Assembly (NCBI GenBank): GCA_934633695.1 | Contig: CAKTYT010000008.1 | Location: 6,045-70,044 of the forward strand | Source: an uncultured Clostridia bacterium | GTDB taxonomy: Bacteria > Bacillota > Clostridia > Christensenellales > CAG-138 | Direction: 5' to 3' | Length of the DNA stretch: 64,000 bases | Shown: piece by piece, positions 18,380-27,575 of the stretch | Layout: each line of letters begins with the position of its first letter | Numbering within the stretch: position 1 is the stretch's first letter | Translations under genes and position numbers: made by a program | The notes under the pieces: generated by a model | What the model was told of the DNA's origin: nothing | Database searches by the model: none | Seen by the model: the letters and a program-made list of their open reading frames with translations, nothing else

Positions 18380-18652
18380 GGGCAGCTCCTATTAATGTTT
18401 TTCAGTTTTTAGGTTCAATATAGGCCGCTTGAAAGAGCATGTTTGTGTTCGGCAATACAAAAAATGCCTAAACAGGATAACTGGGTGCTTGCCGTTGCTC
18501 GATGCCGAAAGGCGGAGAGTTCCATCACGCTTGCCGATTAAAAAAACTTGTGCAAACACCACTATACAGCGGCGTACACCTTGGTTGCTGCAATAATTTT
18601 GCCGTTGTTTACCTAAACCATTAGATCCTTTTCTGTTTCTTTCACCCCACTA
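18380..18652 (-). other. Long untranslated leader of the GyrI-like gene with repeated CGGCAA motifs
   Basis: About 268 bases separate the promoter from the start codon. On the minus strand CGGCAA occurs three times (18599-18604, 18531-18536, 18489-18494) and its complement TTGCCG once (18450-18455), so competing stems are possible. A small hairpin GCCTTTCGGC lies near 18504-18513 and T-runs near 18541-18547 and 18470-18475. I do not match it to a known riboswitch class. One frame is open through most of it, but it has no credible start and an implausible composition. Confidence 0.4.
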
Positions 18653-18681
18653 ATTATAGCATTTGTTCGAACCGTTTTCAA
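18653..18681 (-). promoter_or_regulatory. Sigma-A promoter of the GyrI-like gene
   Basis: On the minus strand TTGAAA (18676-18681), a 17-base spacer and TATAAT (18653-18658). Confidence 0.75.
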
Positions 18682-18730
18682 CGCAACACATGATGGATCC
18701 TTTAAGTTCAAATAAGAAATTAGCCATTAC

Positions 18731-18769
18731 GAGAATAAAAAGAGGCTGTTCCGAAGAAACGGAACAGCC
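18731..18769 (-). terminator. Rho-independent terminator of the giant surface protein gene
   Basis: On the minus strand a perfect ten-base-pair stem GGCTGTTCCG / CGGAACAGCC with a six-base loop, followed by TCTTTTTATTC. It lies 86 bases after the stop at 18855. Confidence 0.9.
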
Positions 18770-18854
18770 GTGTGAGCGGGCGGCAAGCCGCAGAGTTTTC
18801 CCTGCTGCGGCTCACCTAATAGTCTGCCAGGCAGCTTTACCAGCCGCTTTTGGC

Positions 18855-21800
18855 TCAGTCAACGGGACGAACCTGGTGAGCAATGCCATTCTCGATCGCA
18901 AAATTGTGGGCATAGCTGCCTGCTGCAACGGAGAGGGTGACGCCAGTCGTGTCCATGAAAGCACTGCGATGGATATTGTTTACACCAGCAGGTACATACA
19001 TGGAAGTAAGGGCGAAGTTGCACTGGAAAGCAGCATAGTCAATGCGACGTACTGTTTCGGGAAGAATAATCTCCGTGACAGCACTGCATCTTGCAAATGC
19101 ATACCGGAAAAACCTTGTAACCTTGCAACCCTCATCAAAAACGATAGTTTCCGCATTTGAAAGACCGTAGAATGCGAAATCTCCAACGGAGATGATACCA
19201 CTGCCGATTCTGATGCTGCTGATGATGTCTCTGTGAACGTACCAGGGAGACGAGTAGGCATTCGTCATAGGATCGATTGTACCTTCACCTGAAACATACA
19301 GTTCGCCACCGTAATTTATAGTCCAGTTAATATTGTTGTAGGTTCCGGAATAAAGAACGGTGGAGGGGTCTATTGAAACAATAGTGAAAGCAACATTGTG
19401 TTCAATTGCCCAACGATGAGCATAGCTGCCATCGTAAACGTTCAGGATTATATTGTCGGAATCGGTGAATGCATAGTTATTGATGTTGGTTACACCAATG
19501 GGAATGAATGCATTCACAAGGGCGTAGTTGCACTGGAAGGCAGCGTAATCGAGCCTTGTGAGTGAGTCGGGAAGATTTACTTCTCTGAGGGAGTAACACC
19601 TTGCAAATCCGTAGCGGAATACCCGCGTGAGAGCACTATTTTCGCCGAAAGTAACTTCAGTAACATTTTCAAGCCCGAAGAATGCAAAGTCTCCGATGCT
19701 GGTAATACCACTTGCAATATCAATTCGGTTGATAAGGCTTCTGTACTGATACCAGGGTGCAGAATAAGCGTTTGTCATGGGATTGATAGCACCTGTACCA
19801 TTTATGTACAGCGTACCGCCATAAGTGATGACCCATGTTGTGTTGGATCCGCATACACCATTGTAGAGAACAGTTTCGGGGTCGATCGTCCTGGTAGTGT
19901 ATGCAACGCCATTCTGGATTGCCCAGTTGTGAGAATAACTGCCTTCAAAGACGTTGAGAACAACGTTTGATGAATCAACAAATGCGTATGTATTGATTCT
20001 GTTCACGCCAATGGGCATGTAAACGCTTGTAAGAGCATTGTTGCACTGGAATGCAGCATACTCAATACGCGTCACACTTTCAGGAAGAAGGACTTCAGAA
20101 AGCGAAGAACACCTTGCGAAAGCATAGCGATAGATGCAGGCAAGAACACTGTCCTCTTCAAAAGTTACTCTTGTAACATTGTAGAGACCATAGAATGCAA
20201 AGTCGCCGATTGTAGTGAAATCCTTGTCAACAACAATGCTTGTGATAATTGCACGGTGTGTATACCAAGGTGCGGCATATGCATTTGCCATCTTGGGGAA
20301 TTCACCGCTGCCGCTTATGGTCAAGGTGCCGTCATAGGTTATCGTCCATGCAGCATCGCCGATAGAGCCTTCATAAAGCACAGTGTTGGGATCCATTGTG
20401 CGGGTTTCAAACGCTATGCCGTGTTCAACCGCCCAGTCGTGAGCATAACTGCCCTCGTAAACGTTAAGGACAACATTATTCGTTCCAACGAATGCGGCGT
20501 CATTGATGTTTGTAACGCCAATAGGCATGAACAGAGAGGTCAAGGCATTGCAGCTTTGGAAGGCCGCATAGTCGATTCTCGTTACGGCATCGGGAAGGAC
20601 AAGCTCGGTAAGAGCAGAACAGCCGGAGAATGCATAGCGGTACAGTCTTGTAACAGCACTGCCGTGCTCGAACACTACCGTGCGAAGATTACTGCTGCCA
20701 TGGAAAGCGAAGTCGCCAATGGTCGTAATACCTGCTGCAATGTTAACAGTCCGGATTGCTTCTGCGAAATCATGCCAGGGAACATCTTTTGCAGCGGTAT
20801 ATGAGAACATTTCTCCACTGCCTGAGAGAGTCAGTTTACCATCCGAAGTAAGTGACCATTCGATCGACTCTCCGCAAGTGCCGTTCTTGATAACAAACGG
20901 TGCTGATGCTCCTCGTGTTGCGTACGCAAAGTTGTGAGCGATTGCCCAGTACTCCGCATAGCTGCCTGATGCAACGTTGAGTGTGATATCACTGCACCTT
21001 GCAAAGGTGTTTGCATGGATAGAGAGCAGTGATTCAGGCATGTATACATCCCTAAGAGAGGTACAATAGATGAAAGCGTTGCCTCTGAGGGTGGTGAGAC
21101 CTTCGGGAAGGGTTATAGAGCTCATCTTGTTGAGATTCTGGAATGCGTAGCTGTTGATGCTTTCAAGGTTGCTGTTAGTTGCGAAGACTACACTTGTGCA
21201 GTTATAGCAACCTCTGAATGCGTAAGTTCCGATGGTGGTTATGCCGGAACCGACTTCGATTGACCTGATGTTGGGGCAGAATGCACGCCATGCGACAGTT
21301 CCATAGAGAGCGTGGTCATACATTTCACCTTCACCGCCGAGTTTGAACAGACCGGTGGAGTACAGGACATACTCGGCAGTGGGACCGCACATACCGGCAG
21401 TCAAGAGATTTGCGGTTGTACATCCGGTATAGACTCCATCCTCGAACTGACAGGTTTCACCGCAGAGAATGTAATCTCCATTGTAAGCGAAGCCGTTATC
21501 CTCAAAGAAGTAGGGGGTTGAGCTGATGAACTGATAGCCGGTCTGATATCTGCCGCCAACGAAGTACATGAGTCTGCCGGTCACAGACTCATTGGCCCAA
21601 CCGGAGTACATGTTTTCCCCTGCACACATTCTATGTCCGCAAGCTTCACAAGTGAGCATATCGGTATCGCGGTTATAGACATAGGAGTGCTCATCATTCT
21701 CGCAGCGAGGCTGGAGCTTGGTGTATGAATCGAGGAGCTGGAATGAACCGTCGCCGGTTACATTGTAAGCATTGACGACAAACTTGTCATTATCAGCGGA

Positions 21801-24800
21801 AATGCTGAGGTAAACGGCATTATAATCCTGAGTTGCAACTTCAAAGTTGAATGCAGGATTGGGAGTGACAGCGTAGCTCTTTTCGCCTGCCGAACCGCAG
21901 ATGAAATAGGTAACACCGTTTTCATTGACCTGACCTGCTGTCATGGGTGCAGTCCTTGCATAGGAGTGGTCGTGACCGGAGAACGCAAAGTCGAAGCCAA
22001 GTTCGTCAAGAACGGGAGGCACCATCTCGTTGATTTCGGCATTGCCGCCGGTGATGTTGGTGTAGTATGAAGGCTGATGCATGGACAGCACTTTCCACGT
22101 TGCACTGCTTGCAGCTGCATCCTGCCTGAGCCATTCAAGTGCCTCGGCGAGCTGACTGCGGTTGCCGGTGTAGTTAATCACAGCGACATAGACGTTGCCG
22201 TAAGTTACGGAATAGTGGCTGCCCATGTAAGCTTCGGGATGACTGAATACGCTTGCGGCGGTGAAACCGTTTGCATCGCCCGCATATTCGTGGTTGCCGA
22301 GGACATGAATGAGGTCGGTCCCACCGAGTTTGTTGTAGTCGAACAGATCGACGACACCTTGCCACATATTATAGCTGGTTGCATCGTCAACTGCGTCACC
22401 GGTCTGAATACCAAAGTTGTAGCTTCCCTGATTAATGTTTGAGAGAATCGCATTAACATTGGTGAGATCTTCAGCCTGAATGTCGCCGATGATGAAGAAG
22501 TTGACATCACTGCCTGCAACCTGAGTTGTGAAGCTCATGGTTTCGGACCAATTGCCTTCAAACCCGAGACGGTAGTTGTAGGTTGTTCCGGGAGTAAGCT
22601 CTGTGAGTGTAACACTGTTGCTTGTGCAGATGTCATAGCTGCCCTTTGAGAAGGTCAGTATTGTCTGCGTTGCGGGAATGGTTATCCACTCGTCTGATGA
22701 AGCGGCACAGTAGGTAATGTACTGAGCAGCATCGACAGAGGGATTGCTGAACCAGGTAATGGACTTATGAGTGTCGGGGTTTGCCGTAGCATTGTTGAGA
22801 ACGCCATATGCAGCACCGGTTTCGTCACCGCAGGGGTTATAACTGATTACATCACAGTAGAAAGATACATTTCCTTCAGCATCCTGTGCGAATACAGTGT
22901 ATTTGCCGGCAGTGGAACTGAATATGTCAGTTGTAAAGGAGCCGTCTTCGCTCGTTGTGCCGACGAGAGTATTATCGGTGAGATAAACATTTATGCCGGA
23001 AACGGGCTGACCGTTTGCATCGTTTACCCGAATAATACCGCTCATGCCGATGATGATGGGGTCGGCACTGACGATATACATGGCAGAGACGGGAAGTATC
23101 TGTTCAGGACGTGAATAGGTGTAAAGCTTTCCGTCTTCAAGGGTGTAGATGCCGGATTTAACGATGTAGCTGAACGCTGCGGAAGCGTTGAGCGTGGAGG
23201 GAACCTGAACGGTCAGCTTTGCAATGAGCGTGTCTTCGGCGTTTTCAACAGTTTCAATGCGGGAAGCATCGACCGTAATGGTCTTGGTAAAGGTATTATA
23301 AGCAACCGTTCCGGTGTAGTTCGTACCGAAAGTTACTGCATAATCGGGGAAGAGGTTGTTGAGCTTGAACTCGGTGGTGTTTGCAGTAATCGCAGTTACA
23401 TCACTTGCACGGACTTCAATGTCAACAGTTTGACCGAGAATGGCAGAAGTCTGAATGGAACCGATGCTGACGGATGCGGTTTCAACCTCGCCGCCTTCAA
23501 CGGTGAAGTAACGGGTTTCGGTTGTTTCGTTGCCGAACTTGTCACGTGCGACAACGCTGATGGAATGCTGACCGTCGGTGAGCTCAACATTGTACAGGAA
23601 GCACCGTGAACCATCGGGGTCGATTGCAAAGTTGAAATGCTCATTGTCGTAAACATTTACGCCGTCAATGAACATACGAACGGTGTCGATACCGCTGGTA
23701 TACTTGTTTTCAACATCGAACACGCTTGCGGAGAAGGTGACGGTGTTGGTGGTGAGAGTTGAGTCATTTTCAAGTTCAACATCATTTGCAAGAATGGAAT
23801 GAACGACGGGACTGTCAACGTCATCAACATTAGCACCATAGACAAACTGAAGGTTGTCAAAGTAGAGAGAACCTGCAGTCTTTGTGCCCATTTTTGTACC
23901 GTATACATACATGAGACGGAAAGTCATACCGGGCTGAATTGAGAAGGGACCGGTGAACTTTGTCAGGTCAGCTTCGCAATACTTCCAGCCTTCCCAGTAG
24001 ATACCGGGCATTTCGTCGGGCCATCCGGAGGGATCGCCGGTGAAAACCTTGGGTTCGAAGGTGAAGTCGTATGCCTGATTTCCGCCTGAACCGTCGCGAA
24101 CATATCCCCTGAGCCAGAAACCGGCTTGAGTGCCGTCTCCACCCCATTCAATACCGACGCCCTCGGGTGCATAGACCCAAACGCCGATAGCAGTAGGCAT
24201 GCCGGGGATATCAGTTCTTGAACTTGTGCCGAAGCACGCACCCTCGGTTACTGCACCGCAGTTCGTGAAGTCAAAGTTCAGCTTGAGGGAATGACTGCCA
24301 AAACGCACGGGTTCATTGTCATCTATGCTGACAATCTCAGCGGACTGTCTGCCGCCTCTGCCATAGTTTGCAGTATAGAAGTAAGATCCGTCGCTTGCTG
24401 ACGTGCCGATTGTGTAGTATTCCTCTGCGGGGATGACTGCACCGGTTTCGGGGTCAACATAGTCCTCAAAATCTAGAACAATAGTGGGAAGCATGCCGAC
24501 AATAAGCCTTATTTGAGCTGTGATTTCAGGGTCAAATGCAGACGTTACCGTAACGGTACCGTTGAGACTTTCGCCGTCTGATGAGGTGAAGATATTGCCG
24601 TTAAAGGTACCGAGTCTTTCATCGGAGAGTGTCCAGACGAGGTCGCCATCCTTGTAATTAATATCTCTGCTCTGATTGCGGACAACGATATTAAAGTCTG
24701 TCTCTGCTTCAAAACCAAGGCTGATCTCATCGGTTTCAAAGTAAATGCTGTCGGGAGCTGCAATTTCTATTGTAGTTGAACCGACAACTTCGTCGCCGTT

Positions 24801-25967
24801 TTTGAGCTGAACCGTAACGATGCCTTCAGCATTGCCTGCGGTGAAAAGGCCGGTTTCCGCATCGATAGTGCCGAGATTTGCACTGTCCTCGCTGAGAGCA
24901 TATGTAAGCCCTTCAGGAAGATCAACGACAAGACCGCCGCTGTCAACGCCGTTTGCATTAAACTGAACGGAAGTGCCCGGGGTATAGATCTCGTTGCCGG
25001 GGAAGATTGCGGCATGATCGAATACACCGCTGGGTTTTGCCGTCGAAAGGACGAGGAGACCGCCGAGAGTGGGACGTTCAACACCGTCAGAGGGGCTGTT
25101 CTTTACGGAAAGTTCACCGGTACCCTCACGCTCCGAGAGGAAGGTGGAGGAGCCGCCGCCGTCACAGTTAACTGCCTGAACGCAGCCCATGTTGAGCATT
25201 GCCTGAGAAAGCTCATACATGGTCATGCCGACAGAAGTCGGAGCCTGCCTACCGTCAACGACAAAGAGAACGAGCTTGCCGTCCGCCTTGATGCCGATTG
25301 CCGTACGGGGGGCACGATCAGGTGTGGAGTGGTTGGGAGTGGTGTAACATGATACGCCGTCCCTTACGAGCCAACCGAAGTTGACGGTGATAGCCTGCCA
25401 CTCACTGCCGTCGAGGGGAACATTGCCGTCCCTCAGGGACGCATTGCCTTCACGGTCAACGACAAGGTAACTGCCGCTGTAAACGGAATTGTGATGTACA
25501 ACACCGTCAATAACGAGCATACCGATGGGCTCATCGCTCTCCCATGAGAGGTTGACATTGATGCCGCCGACAACATTGTAGCCCATTGCCTCAGCAGCTT
25601 CAGCCTGCTTGGACATGATCTGAGTTCCCCATACGTTGGGGTTCATGTCCTTGTAGCTGGGCATGACGGAGGCAACGCTGCTTGAAAGATCAACTTCCAT
25701 AGCATAGCACATATTCTGGTTTGTGCCGGTTGCATCGTTGAGGATGACATTTGTTTCTGTAACACCGGGAATGATGGGATAGTTACGCTGTGAGATTACA
25801 TTGTTGTAATCATCACCGACCATTCCTTTTCCCGACTCCGTGGTTACCGCGGAAACTTTGCCAGTTCCGGGGTTAATGCCTGCTGCCATTGCACCAAGGG
25901 GCATTATGCCAATAAGCATAATGACTGCAAGCACTGCGGATAGAAAACGGATTTGTTTGGTTTTCAT
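18855..25967 (-). CDS. Giant secreted protein: phosphodiester glycosidase, metallophosphoesterase and BspA-type repeats
   Basis: The 2370-residue product opens with a Sec signal peptide (cleavage after GAMA). Residues about 60-310 match the NAGPA-type phosphodiester glycosidase domain (RTAIGIKADGK, VVDGRQ, NCDGGGSSTF), which cleaves sugar-1-phosphodiesters. Ig-like and jelly-roll regions follow (about 310-720), then further beta domains. Residues about 1040-1340 form a purple-acid-phosphatase-like unit: a fibronectin-like lead and a phosphoesterase core with GDIQ, GDAVDD, GNHEYAG, MHQPSYY and SGHDHSYART, the full set of metal ligands. Near 1430 is a C-x2-C type motif (CEACGHRMC). The rest is leucine-rich BspA (LRR_5) repeats in five tandem modules. 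It has no dockerin, LPxTG or SLH anchor. AAGGAG precedes the ATG. It follows the polysaccharide operon after 57 bases and may be co-transcribed. Confidence 0.88.
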   Translation of the reverse strand: MKTKQIRFLSAVLAVIMLIGIMPLGAMAAGINPGTGKVSAVTTESGKGMVGDDYNNVISQRNYPIIPGVTETNVILNDATGTNQNMCYAMEVDLSSSVASVMPSYKDMNPNVWGTQIMSKQAEAAEAMGYNVVGGINVNLSWESDEPIGMLVIDGVVHHNSVYSGSYLVVDREGNASLRDGNVPLDGSEWQAITVNFGWLVRDGVSCYTTPNHSTPDRAPRTAIGIKADGKLVLFVVDGRQAPTSVGMTMYELSQAMLNMGCVQAVNCDGGGSSTFLSEREGTGELSVKNSPSDGVERPTLGGLLVLSTAKPSGVFDHAAIFPGNEIYTPGTSVQFNANGVDSGGLVVDLPEGLTYALSEDSANLGTIDAETGLFTAGNAEGIVTVQLKNGDEVVGSTTIEIAAPDSIYFETDEISLGFEAETDFNIVVRNQSRDINYKDGDLVWTLSDERLGTFNGNIFTSSDGESLNGTVTVTSAFDPEITAQIRLIVGMLPTIVLDFEDYVDPETGAVIPAEEYYTIGTSASDGSYFYTANYGRGGRQSAEIVSIDDNEPVRFGSHSLKLNFDFTNCGAVTEGACFGTSSRTDIPGMPTAIGVWVYAPEGVGIEWGGDGTQAGFWLRGYVRDGSGGNQAYDFTFEPKVFTGDPSGWPDEMPGIYWEGWKYCEADLTKFTGPFSIQPGMTFRLMYVYGTKMGTKTAGSLYFDNLQFVYGANVDDVDSPVVHSILANDVELENDSTLTTNTVTFSASVFDVENKYTSGIDTVRMFIDGVNVYDNEHFNFAIDPDGSRCFLYNVELTDGQHSISVVARDKFGNETTETRYFTVEGGEVETASVSIGSIQTSAILGQTVDIEVRASDVTAITANTTEFKLNNLFPDYAVTFGTNYTGTVAYNTFTKTITVDASRIETVENAEDTLIAKLTVQVPSTLNASAAFSYIVKSGIYTLEDGKLYTYSRPEQILPVSAMYIVSADPIIIGMSGIIRVNDANGQPVSGINVYLTDNTLVGTTSEDGSFTTDIFSSTAGKYTVFAQDAEGNVSFYCDVISYNPCGDETGAAYGVLNNATANPDTHKSITWFSNPSVDAAQYITYCAASSDEWITIPATQTILTFSKGSYDICTSNSVTLTELTPGTTYNYRLGFEGNWSETMSFTTQVAGSDVNFFIIGDIQAEDLTNVNAILSNINQGSYNFGIQTGDAVDDATSYNMWQGVVDLFDYNKLGGTDLIHVLGNHEYAGDANGFTAASVFSHPEAYMGSHYSVTYGNVYVAVINYTGNRSQLAEALEWLRQDAAASSATWKVLSMHQPSYYTNITGGNAEINEMVPPVLDELGFDFAFSGHDHSYARTAPMTAGQVNENGVTYFICGSAGEKSYAVTPNPAFNFEVATQDYNAVYLSISADNDKFVVNAYNVTGDGSFQLLDSYTKLQPRCENDEHSYVYNRDTDMLTCEACGHRMCAGENMYSGWANESVTGRLMYFVGGRYQTGYQFISSTPYFFEDNGFAYNGDYILCGETCQFEDGVYTGCTTANLLTAGMCGPTAEYVLYSTGLFKLGGEGEMYDHALYGTVAWRAFCPNIRSIEVGSGITTIGTYAFRGCYNCTSVVFATNSNLESINSYAFQNLNKMSSITLPEGLTTLRGNAFIYCTSLRDVYMPESLLSIHANTFARCSDITLNVASGSYAEYWAIAHNFAYATRGASAPFVIKNGTCGESIEWSLTSDGKLTLSGSGEMFSYTAAKDVPWHDFAEAIRTVNIAAGITTIGDFAFHGSSNLRTVVFEHGSAVTRLYRYAFSGCSALTELVLPDAVTRIDYAAFQSCNALTSLFMPIGVTNINDAAFVGTNNVVLNVYEGSYAHDWAVEHGIAFETRTMDPNTVLYEGSIGDAAWTITYDGTLTISGSGEFPKMANAYAAPWYTHRAIITSIVVDKDFTTIGDFAFYGLYNVTRVTFEEDSVLACIYRYAFARCSSLSEVLLPESVTRIEYAAFQCNNALTSVYMPIGVNRINTYAFVDSSNVVLNVFEGSYSHNWAIQNGVAYTTRTIDPETVLYNGVCGSNTTWVITYGGTLYINGTGAINPMTNAYSAPWYQYRSLINRIDIASGITSIGDFAFFGLENVTEVTFGENSALTRVFRYGFARCYSLREVNLPDSLTRLDYAAFQCNYALVNAFIPIGVTNINNYAFTDSDNIILNVYDGSYAHRWAIEHNVAFTIVSIDPSTVLYSGTYNNINWTINYGGELYVSGEGTIDPMTNAYSSPWYVHRDIISSIRIGSGIISVGDFAFYGLSNAETIVFDEGCKVTRFFRYAFARCSAVTEIILPETVRRIDYAAFQCNFALTSMYVPAGVNNIHRSAFMDTTGVTLSVAAGSYAHNFAIENGIAHQVRPVD
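18870..21500 (-). repeat. Five tandem BspA-type modules of about 170 residues
   Basis: The C-terminal third of the giant protein repeats every 510-518 bases. Each unit holds W-x-ITY-DGTL, AYxAPWY, TSIGDFAF, YRYAFARC, RIDYAAFQ, MPIGVxNI and GSYAHxWAI. The conserved Ala-His/Asn-Trp element recurs near 18910, 19425, 19930, 20445 and 20950. DNA similarity between units is high enough to allow copy-number change by recombination, and also assembly collapse. Confidence 0.85.
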
Positions 25968-26024
25968 GTGTTTACTCCTTCTTTGTTCTTTGTTTTTTAT
26001 ATGTAAAGCCTTCGGGCATAGTCG

Positions 26025-27575
26025 TTAAGAGGTTTGTTTCCTTCTTTCTTTGACGGAAGAAAGAAGGAAATTAAGCATTCCTAAAAACTGTTTTTTATTT
26101 GTCAGCAACTGAATTATTATCATTAAAATAGTGCACAGCAAAAAGACAATTACAGCATGGACAAACCATATTGTATAGCTCCTGTCGGGTTCAAGGAAAG
26201 ACTTAAACTTTCTTTGAACAAGGTAAACAGTAAGGCAGGAGAATGCTGCGAAAGCAGAGTTTTGCACGATATGCTTCACAAATGAACGGAAGCACCCCGT
26301 TATTTGATGCTTATCAACATACAGTGCGTATTGCACGGTTCTGAAAAGTAAAGCTACAATCGTACCTATGACAACTCCTATTAGACCTATGAAGTTTACA
26401 AGCAGAATGGAAACGACAATGTTTATCAATGCTTCAAGAATCGCACCATTGCGTGTTTCTTTGAATTTACCTGCTGTTTCAACCATTGTTTGGAACGGAA
26501 TCCTTGTACAGGCAATGAATTGAGCGAGTGTCATTAAGCAGCCAAAAAGCGGTTGAAAATAGTCCGCATCGTGGACACCAACAGTGTAAACCATTATGAA
26601 AGGGGTTATCAGTATTCCGGTACAAGTAAACAGCAATGAGGAGATGGTAAATATACAGTATGTATACAACTCGAAGCTGCGTTTTAGAAGCTCATTTTCA
26701 TTTTTCGCTAGCATATTACCAAAAGCAGCTTCAACGCCGTTCGCAAAAGAAAGCACAAAATTTTTCATTGGTGCCGTTATCATGTTATACACTGAGTAGA
26801 TAGATACAGTTGGCATGTCTGTAAACAGAGTGAGAACCATGACATCGGTATTGCTCATGATAAATGCAGCGACCTGATGAGCAAAGGCGTCCCAACGTTG
26901 GGTTAACACAGAACCATCTTCGCGACAGTTACGGTTGAGCGTATAATTTCGTCTCACATAGATGTAGATAAGGAGCGGACTCAATGAAAAAGCAAAAGCA
27001 CTTCCTAACTTTACAATATGTATGGAACAACCGGTTTTTATCAGCAGGGCAGCAATGGTACAATTGAGGATGAGGCAGACGGAACGAATCAGTGCGACAA
27101 TATACCTCTTCTGGTCGGCTTGAAGTAAAAACTGGTAGGCAATGGCGAACCTGCATTCAAAGTAGGTGCTTAAGCCGAGTATAATAACGAGTGATGATGA
27201 AAACAGTGGCCCGAAATCTTTAATCACTATTATTGGGTAAATAAGTGCAAAAAGGACAAGGCAGGCTGAATAGATCCGTGCAACACGAGTCATGAAAACT
27301 TCAGACTGTTTGACGATACAGCTTATACGCTCGTTGTCATTGTCGGCAAGAGGTTTATAAAGAGCAGCTCGGACGACACCTCCCAAACCGGATCTTAAAA
27401 GAGTTACGCAGCTTATGAACTGAGTGATGGAAGAAACGATTCCATTATATGCTGAACCAAACCTTTGGAGAATAAGTCTTGGAAGGATCAGCCCGCAGAC
27501 AATGGTTACTGCTTCAAGCAGAAGTGAAGCAGCAGTATTGTAGTATGCTTTTTTTTTCCTTTCCAAGTGGTTCAT
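26025..27575 (-). CDS. Polysaccharide flippase (Wzx-like, MOP superfamily)
   Basis: The 516-residue protein has 12-14 hydrophobic helices over its whole length, starting after a basic leader (MNHLERKKKAYYNTAASL). The early segment LILPRLILQRFGSAYNGIVS is typical of O-antigen/capsule flippases, which move lipid-linked repeat units across the membrane. Its start overlaps the stop of the preceding transferase gene by four bases, so it is the last gene of the polysaccharide operon. The repeat-unit substrate cannot be predicted. Confidence 0.88.
   Translation of the reverse strand: MNHLERKKKAYYNTAASLLLEAVTIVCGLILPRLILQRFGSAYNGIVSSITQFISCVTLLRSGLGGVVRAALYKPLADNDNERISCIVKQSEVFMTRVARIYSACLVLFALIYPIIVIKDFGPLFSSSLVIILGLSTYFECRFAIAYQFLLQADQKRYIVALIRSVCLILNCTIAALLIKTGCSIHIVKLGSAFAFSLSPLLIYIYVRRNYTLNRNCREDGSVLTQRWDAFAHQVAAFIMSNTDVMVLTLFTDMPTVSIYSVYNMITAPMKNFVLSFANGVEAAFGNMLAKNENELLKRSFELYTYCIFTISSLLFTCTGILITPFIMVYTVGVHDADYFQPLFGCLMTLAQFIACTRIPFQTMVETAGKFKETRNGAILEALINIVVSILLVNFIGLIGVVIGTIVALLFRTVQYALYVDKHQITGCFRSFVKHIVQNSAFAAFSCLTVYLVQRKFKSFLEPDRSYTIWFVHAVIVFLLCTILMIIIQLLTNKKQFLGMLNFLLSSVKERRKQTS
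26037..26070. repeat. Perfect 14-base inverted repeat at the 3' end of the flippase gene
   Basis: TTTCCTTCTTTCTT and its exact reverse complement flank six bases (TGACGG). It lies inside the last codons of the flippase gene, before the giant protein gene. No T-run follows directly on the minus strand, so it is not a standard terminator; it could protect or process the operon mRNA. Confidence 0.6.

Noticed and set aside
18380..18652. Protein-coding gene in the GyrI leader (one frame open for about 85 codons)
   Set aside because: It has no start codon with a ribosome site and an odd composition, and it ends within the untranslated leader of a gene with its own AGGAGC site.
18725..18745. Shared short sequence (CATTACGAGAA followed by TAAAAAG-like bases) near 5133 and 18725 as a mobile-element end
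   Set aside because: The match is about 18 bases with one indel; no paired inverted copy, target duplication or transposase was seen.
22077..22442. Long plus-strand frames inside the giant minus-strand gene (also near 20256-20804 and 22767-23114)
   Set aside because: They are shadows of the codon pattern of the 2370-residue gene; they have no ribosome sites and their translations look like no protein family.
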